A DNA stretch of 64,000 nt, taken from NCBI GenBank assembly GCA_025504975.1, contig JANUWI010000006.1:434001-498000 (forward strand). The letters run 5' to 3'. Both the position numbers and the translations under genes were made by a program. Shown piece after piece: positions 58,486 to 64,000 of the stretch. The notes beneath the pieces were generated by a model. It ran no database searches. It worked only from the letters and a program-made list of their open reading frames with translations, and had not been told where the DNA came from. Numbering within the stretch: the stretch's first letter is position 1; each line of letters begins with the position of its first letter. Source of the DNA: Plenodomus lindquistii. Its lineage: Eukaryota > Ascomycota > Dothideomycetes > Pleosporales > Leptosphaeriaceae.

Positions 58486-58994
58486 TCACTTCTTGCAAAT
58501 ATCCATCTGACAGTCCCAATCGCACCTGCCGTCATCGAACGCGCAAGTCTTCTTCTCGCAAGTGACCTGACAGTCGTGCTCGCAAGTCTTCCAGTAGTCC
58601 TAGCATCTATCAGCATTTGGTAAATATCCCATTGAACACCATGTAACTTACATTCTTGCAACGATCGAGAAAGTCGGAGCATCCAGCGCAGGCCTCTGAC
58701 GATGTGTTAGTGACCAGTCCAGGTGCATAATAGGTTTTGAAGTGACTTACTGGCTTCAGTAATGCAATGGACAAGCCCAGTCGGTAGCTTGCGACAGACC
58801 TCGCTCGCGAGACAAACCAAGTCGTTGGTCCAGCAGCCCCTGCGGCAGATTTGAGAGCCTCTGTAGTCCAGGCTGACGAATTTGCACCTGGCTTCACCTT
58901 CGTAGCTGCACTTGTCGCAGAAACCTTTGGCGTGGATAGGCAGAGCGATCATGAGGAGAGACAGGGCGGCGAGGATGTAGTTAAGTAGAAACAT
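58486..58994 (-). CDS. small secreted cysteine-rich protein, array copy 3 (18 Cys)
   Basis: Exons are 58994-58751, 58695-58652 and 58599-58486, giving 133 aa. Introns are GTAAGT...TCAG (55 nt) and GTAAGT...CTAG (52 nt). A 22-residue signal peptide ends at ALPIHA. The N-terminal mature half (FCDKCSYEGEARC, ICRRGCW, VCRKLPTGLVHC) retains the Cys order but little other sequence. Exon 2 gives KACAGCSDFLDRCKN; here the usual Glu at the first splice junction is Lys. Exon 3 begins DYWKTC and ends GRCDWDCQMDICKK, two residues shorter than the other copies. It is an extracellular protein of unknown function. Confidence 0.87.
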
Positions 58995-59251
58995 GGTGGT
59001 GGATGTGTAAATATGTAGAGGACAAAGGTGATGGAAGGTGTGAAGGATAATTGTTGTGGGTGGCAAAGGTTTATGTAGTAAATCGAGAGTGAAATTTTAC
59101 TCTTGACTCTCGAGGTAGCTTCTAGTCCCTGTCCAATATTTCCCGCCTGCAATCGCTTGGTATCTTACATGCGTCATACAAGCAAACACTCTAGCGCCAA
59201 TCGCGTCTCAATCTAGGCAGGTGGTGAAGCGTCGCAGTGGTTGAAAGCGCC

Positions 59252-59809
59252 TCAGGGCTTGCAAAGGGCCATCCTGCAATCCCTGCTGCACCTGCCGCCA
59301 TCCATCTCGCACGTCTTGCGGATGCAGATCTTCTCGCAGTCGGAGCCCTTGGGGCAGTCGGCCCAGTAGTCCTATACTTCTTGTGAGCATGTGGCTTGAA
59401 CAGAGTAGGAATGTAGCTCTCGTGTAGTGTCGGGGGTCCTTGATGATACTTACGTTCGCACAGTGATCGAAGAACGCACTACAGCCAGTGCAGGCCTCTA
59501 TGTTGACAGTCTAATTAGCTTGATTTTACGCTCAGTGTCCGCGATGTACTCACCAGCATGTGTAGTGCAGTGGGGGGTGGGAAGCCAGGCACAAATGCCC
59601 CTGTCGCCCTCACACTCCGTATCCCGCTGTATGCAGCCGGCGACGCACGCGGACAGGTACTCGACTCCTGTGTTCCCGTCGTAGTTGCAGAGACGCGCAC
59701 CGGAAGGATTGCGGCACTTGTGGGCACATCCTCCTCCTCCGTTAGCCGCAACGGATGTAATTATGGTGAAGAGAGCCATGAAGGCGAAGACGTAGTTGAA
59801 CAGATGCAT
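59252..59809 (-). CDS. small secreted cysteine-rich protein, array copy 4 (18 Cys)
   Basis: Exons are 59809-59554, 59497-59454 and 59371-59252, giving 139 aa. Introns are GTGAGT...ATAG (56 nt) and GTAAGT...ATAG (82 nt). The signal peptide MHLFNYVFAFMALFTIITSVAA is followed by a Gly-rich start (NGGGGC) and the exon 1 Cys set CAHKC, LCNYDG, ACVAGC, ECEGDRGIC, HC. Exon 2 encodes EACTGCSAFFDHCAN. Exon 3 has DYWADCPKGSDCEKIC, with five rather than three residues between its first two Cys, a trait shared only with copy 5. Together with the common MHL-N start this makes copies 4 and 5 a sister pair. Confidence 0.87.
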
Positions 59810-60039
59810 GATGGTGGAGTCTTTCGAGGGTTAGGTAAGTGTGTTTCGAAAGTAAGTGGAGTGTAGAGATTGAGATTCTTCTGGGGGTTTTTGTACCCAA
59901 GATATCTAGTAATCGCCACAGTCTAGCGGGCGCGTGCGAGCATGATCAAACGCCCAGGCAACGCCGCTCTTTCAATCTACCCTTTGCATCTCTCCAGTTC
60001 GGAATCCACGGTGGTGTCTTCCAGCTCTTGTAGACCGCC

Positions 60040-60601
60040 TCAAAGGCCGCACTTGTCCCAGTTGCAGTTTTTCTTGCATCGGCCGCCCTCCATTGCGCAC
60101 ACTTTGCGCCTGCAGACCTTCTCACAGTCTGAGCGCTTGGGACATTCAGCCCAGTAGTCCTATGGTACATGTCAGTGAGTCACGAAATTGCTGTGTGTTA
60201 TGTCGTGGTGGATGTCTGCACTGGTACTTACGTTGACGCAGTGATCGTAAGCTTCTTGACAGCCCTGACAGGCTTCTATTGGACAATGTAGTTAGCAGGG
60301 AGTTGAAACAATTCCAGACAGACTGCTTACCGGCCGGTGAGGTGCAACGAGGATTAGGATCTGCGACACAGAGAAAGTCGTATAGGTACTTGGCGCAGGA
60401 GCGATCGATTTGTGGACAGCCGCTCTTGTCACAGGTCATGATGAACCAACCGGAGACTTCGTGCTGGCACCAACTGTCACCAGGCGCCATCTTCTTCCCG
60501 TGAGAGTTGGTGCACTGGCATTTGGGCAGCTTCTTACCCGCGACGGGTCCGGTGAACATGAGGAGAGCCATGAAGGCGACGATGAAGTTGGCCAGATGCA
60601 T
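60040..60601 (-). CDS. small secreted cysteine-rich protein, array copy 5 (18 Cys)
   Basis: Exons are 60601-60331, 60275-60232 and 60159-60040, giving 144 aa, the longest copy. Introns are GTAAGC...ATAG (55 nt) and GTAAGT...ATAG (72 nt). The signal peptide is MHLANFIVAFMALLMFTGPVAG. The N-terminal mature half is the most divergent: it starts with CQC, has a 14-residue gap before the third Cys and includes WFIMTC and YLYDFLC. Exon 2 is EACQGCQEAYDHCVN and exon 3 DYWAECPKRSDCEKVC...GGRCKKNC. It lies at the promoter-proximal end of the array; the 720 bp upstream contain no further copy. Confidence 0.87.
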
Positions 60602-61322
60602 TCTGTCGTAATGGGCCGAGTATTGTGTGTTGGACTGATTGCGCAGTGAGTCGAAGAATTTTCAACCTTGGACTCGAGTTCGAGTGTGTGCGGTTTGCGG
60701 ATGTGGTACTGAGACGCGAGAAGCAGACTTTGTAGGGAAGCAAACGGTGTGAGGGAGACGCTTGGCGCATTGACCTCAATTCTCCCGCTCACTACAGTAG
60801 CACAGAGCGCGGTGAAAGGATATACGCTATCATGTTGGGCTTGTCATAATAACACAAACACTTGTACCGACTTTCGTTGAGTTCTCAGCATGGAGAATGG
60901 GCACTAAAGTCAGCGTAGCATGACAACAACTGTGAGGAAGCTTTCAGGTCGCCAATTTGTAATTCAAATCTCCAAGCTCTTGTGGTGAGGTGGACATTGT
61001 GTAGATTTAACCGCTTCTGTAGTCCTTACAGCATGGCTCTCACTCGACTCGATGTTTGTTGCAAGTGCAGTCTACACTAGAAAAATAAGAGAAGCAAGAA
61101 TACAAACAAATTCATTGCACGTCCGGTACCAGCACCTCGCGAAAGAGTGTATCATCACTCAACATCTCAAGTCCACTCTCACAGCCATGTCGTCCCCACT
61201 AGCGCCGTCTTGGCGCCCCAGAGCCGCATCTCGAATTTCCCAAACACCAACCTGAACCCAACCCATCTCACACCTCCGCACCACATCCGCCATTGCGCCC
61301 AACCCACCACCCACCCACCACA
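60602..61322. other. divergent intergenic region
   Basis: No gene is seen. The region separates the cysteine-rich array from the mL40 gene and probably holds both promoters. Confidence 0.45.
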
Positions 61323-62035
61323 ATGAACCTCTCAACCTTCCGCCCCGTCTTCCGCCCGTTCAAACTCTCCGCCACACGACCACAACCAACCCCCCACTGC
61401 GCCTCACGACCACAATGCCTCCTCCAAACCCGCATACCCGCCCAAACCTCCCCCTTCTCCTCAACATCACGAATGCAAAAACGCGCTAAAAAGAGCGGAA
61501 CGGGGACAGATCCCCGAGTCAGTACGTCTCACCCACGCACCCAAGCTCCCCAAAACAGGCACCCCAAACCGCACCTGAAAAGCTACAAGTTACTTCACAC
61601 AGCTAACACACGATCCCCCCCCCAACAGCGGCAATCCGCTACCACCTCTCCCACCCCCTAACCCCGCGCCCCCTCCACTTCTCCCGAAACCGACACCTCC
61701 GCCACTGGACCATCCACCGCGCCTGGCTCTTATTCCTCCGCAAGCGACGCTGGGCCGAAGAGCGCGATCTCGAGCGCCAATACATGAGTATGCGCGCTGC
61801 ATGCGAGCACCTTCGCTTACTCGACAACCACGGGAACCGTGTTAGCGAGGAAGAGGCAGGTGGCCAAGGCCCGGATCCTAGTCGTTTGGGGGTGAAAGGG
61901 AGGGAAGTGGGGAGATTGTATAGGAGTGCGATGTTGAAGAGGGGGGTGTGGGGGAGTGTGCCGGTGGAGTATGCGAGGTTGCAGACGGATTTTCCGAGTA
62001 GGGAGGGGTGGAATCATGGGTGGACTAGGGGGTGA
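61323..62035 (+). CDS. mitochondrial large-subunit ribosomal protein mL40
   Basis: Exons are 61323-61521 and 61629-62035 (intron GTACGT...ACAG, 107 nt), giving 201 aa. The N-terminal 50 residues are rich in Ser, Pro, Arg and Thr with almost no acidic residues, as in a mitochondrial presequence. After the splice the mature core reads TAIRYHLSHPLTPRPLHFSRNRHLRHWTIHRAWLLFLRKRRWAEERDLERQYMSMRAACEHLRLL, which matches the mL40 (yeast MRPL28) family in order. The earlier GTCAGT donor would break the frame; GTACGT five nt later keeps it. It is a mitoribosome structural protein. Assignment is by remembered family resemblance. Confidence 0.85.
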
Positions 62036-62907
62036 GGAGGGATGGATGGGTGTGGGTGTGGGTGTTGGTGGGTAGGCGATGAAAGGGGAAGGTTATGTAT
62101 GATATATATGTAAACCCCATGAACGAATGAACCGCGGATTCACAAGAGCAAGAAAAGTTAAAGGATGGAGGACTAGCATAGCAAGCAGGTGCAACATATA
62201 CTCGTATTCATTCCCTGCTCACTCCATTCTCCCCAACACCCAAACTGTGCACACCCAAAGAAGCGAAAAAAAAAAAGATTATCAAGATGATACCTACAAC
62301 CCTACAACATCACCATTCACCATCCATCATTACATCATAATTTTCGTTATTTCTCAACCATCCTCACCATCAACAACAACAACAACAGCAGCAGTGACAT
62401 TTGTGGGGGAAAAAAAAAGAATTCAGCCTTTCTTTGCAGCGCTCGCTAGATATGCATCCCTCCCTTCCCTTCCCTGCCCTTCCCTTTCTCTCCCCTACCC
62501 TACCCTACCCTTCACCTTCCCCTCAACCCAACCCCACTCCAAGCTTAACAATACTCATATTCAGCTACTCACGACCAACAATGCAGAACGAGAAAAGCGT
62601 GTTCCCTTCTTCCCTCCATCCCTCCCTGCTTCCACCCCAGAATCTGATGAAATAAAAGTATATCCCATCCATCAATCAATCCATCGATTCGAACAATGCC
62701 GACAAGCCGCTCAAACAACGCCCTTGTAGAGCGAAAATAAGTAAAAAAAAAAGCACCAAGACGGCCCAAGGATGTTTGTTGCTCCCGGTGAAAAAAGTAA
62801 TGATGAAACGCCGCCCAATGCAGTTAGTAGTAGTAGTGGTTGATAAAAAGACGTCTCTCTGCGCATCGCATCAAAGACAGACAGACAGAGGGTGTGTAAG
62901 TGCCGCA
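62036..62907. other. low-complexity intergenic stretch
   Basis: The plus strand holds C/T-rich and A-rich runs, including three TACCC units near 62490-62510. A 200-codon Ser/Pro/Thr frame here is low-complexity and not supported. The end probably includes the 3-prime region of the Rho gene. Confidence 0.5.
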
Positions 62908-63564
62908 TCACAACACCACACAGCAACTCGGCCCACTCTCCTTTTTATCCACGGATAGAAGAGCCGCCCGTGTCGCTGCCTCGAAAACATCGTCGACGCC
63001 ATCGCCAGTCAACGAACTGCACTCGAGGTATTTGCGCGCACCAATCATCTCTTTCATGTCGCTGCCTTGCTTAGTGGTGGTGAAGCGGAGAGACTTCTTA
63101 CGCATCTCCTCTTGTGCAAGGGGGTCTTCGCGGAGATCCTTTTTTAGACCGACGAGGATGATGGGGATCGTGGGACAGCGTTCGCGGGCCTCCTCGGCCC
63201 ACTTGTGCTTGACGTTATCGAGGGAGTCGGGCGAGTCGACTGAGAAACCAATGAGGATTACGTGGGCTTTGCTATAGGCGAGAGGCCGTAGGCGCTCGTA
63301 ATCTTCTTGGCCTGCTGTATCCCATAGTGCGAGCTGGACTGACTTGCCGTCTACTCTGCAGTCGGTGACATAGTTTTCGAATACGGTTGGTACGTAGCGC
63401 TGCGTGGTATGTTAGAAAGAGGGAGGTTACATTGGGCGAATGCCGATCGTTGCTGGGTCGCTGCACGAATCGTTTGGCAACTTACTGTGGGAAAGTAGCC
63501 GAGAGTGAATACGCTGAGAAGACTGGTTTTGCCACATGCACCGTCGCCAATGATGACTAGCTTT
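62908..63564 (-). CDS. Rho-family small GTPase, Rho2-like (5-prime exon missing)
   Basis: Two exons are visible: 63564-63486 and 63399-62908, joined by an 86-nt intron (GTAAGT...GCAG). The visible part encodes about 190 aa with every G-box: KLVIIGDGACGKTSLL (G1), the switch I effector region RYVPTVFENYV (G2), LWDTAGQEDYERLRPLAYS (G3), LVGLKKDL (G4, the Rho-type TKxD variant with Leu-Lys-Lys-Asp) and ECSSLTGDGVDDVFEAA (G5). The end is SCCVVL, a CaaX prenylation box preceded by a second Cys that could be palmitoylated. G4 and the tail fit fungal Rho2, which controls cell-wall synthesis and polarity, better than Rho1 or Cdc42. The first coding exon with the ATG was not found downstream of 64000; it is probably beyond the window. 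Confidence 0.9.
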
Positions 63565-64000
63565 CTAAGGGAATAAGATCAGCATGCTGTTATATTGACT
63601 TTGACAATGCTTCGGCAGACAACGTGGGAATGTGGCTAGCACATGGCTGGATGCGAAGCGAAAATAGCATGGGGAAGTGCAGCCGACCAAACAAAGCAAG
63701 AATTGTGCGCGAGTCGATAAAAAGTGGACATGGGATGCTGTCGGGTGGGCTATTTTTAGGTGAAGGTGTCTCCGACCGGGTACGCCAACGCGAGCTATGG
63801 CGCAAAGGCCGGGGTTCGACAGCCCCAACTATCACGCCGAGCTGAGCACCTCGAGGGATCGCGAGGGGACGCAGAAGGGGCGAAAATTGTGGGATTGAAT
63901 GGGCAATTGGGGAAATGAAAGCAATGAATGGCAAAAGACCCAAAAATGGCGGCTGAGGCTCGAGATGGTCGGGCTGGAACAAGAGTGTAGAGGTTGATGG
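63565..64000. other. probable first intron/leader of the Rho2-like gene
   Basis: An acceptor (CCCTTAG) precedes 63564. No ATG in this stretch gives a frame-compatible first exon with a donor, so the start codon is probably beyond the right edge. Confidence 0.4.

Noticed and set aside
62127..62729. 200-codon Ser/Pro/Thr-rich frame
   Set aside because: Lies in pyrimidine-rich low-complexity sequence after the mL40 stop; no family.

Overview
The window looks like a filamentous ascomycete nuclear chromosome, most probably a Dothideomycete (Pleosporales-like). Coding regions are broken by short introns of about 47-73 nt with GT-AG ends and CTNAC-type branch sites. Many proteins are fungal-specific, such as Atg11, HET-domain and fungal-trans families. 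The Rho-type GTPase and plant-cell-wall enzymes also fit a plant-associated mould. The class-level placement is an inference. I resolved exon structures by eye from frame continuity, splice signals and family resemblance.

Layout. Region 0-1.3 kb holds a homoserine dehydrogenase gene. Region 1.9-4.8 kb holds two decayed reverse-strand genes. Region 4.8-13 kb is gene-poor, with one small cysteine-containing protein at 8.1 kb. Region 13-20 kb holds ATG11, a divergently transcribed CENP-H-like kinetochore gene and a secreted lactonase-like beta-propeller. Region 21-36 kb carries hydrolytic and secreted functions: GH55 beta-1,3-glucanase, a hotdog thioesterase, a disordered repeat protein, a broken BTB gene, a bacterial-type S1 serine protease and a PL3 pectate lyase. 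Region 36-49 kb is housekeeping: an uncharacterised coiled-coil protein, an oxidoreductase-like protein, DPM3, a SmgGDS-like armadillo protein, a metallothionein-like protein, AP-2 alpha and a NADAR protein. Region 50-55 kb has a fungal transcription factor with an incomplete zinc cluster and a HET-domain gene. Region 57-60.6 kb is the most striking part. Region 61-64 kb has mitochondrial ribosomal protein mL40 and a Rho2-like GTPase cut by the window end.

The highlight is a head-to-tail array of five small secreted cysteine-rich protein genes on the minus strand (56.88-60.60 kb). All five share a 22-residue signal peptide, three exons with identical phases, an invariant 44-nt middle exon and a C-terminal half with a conserved cysteine framework. 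Their N-terminal mature halves have diverged strongly. I recognise no described family. The array has the features expected of a lineage-specific effector or antimicrobial-like family made by tandem duplication.

The secreted depolymerases (GH55, PL3, S1 protease) and the cysteine-rich array suggest a fungus that interacts with plants or other microbes. No rRNA, convincing tRNA, CRISPR array or complete transposon was seen.
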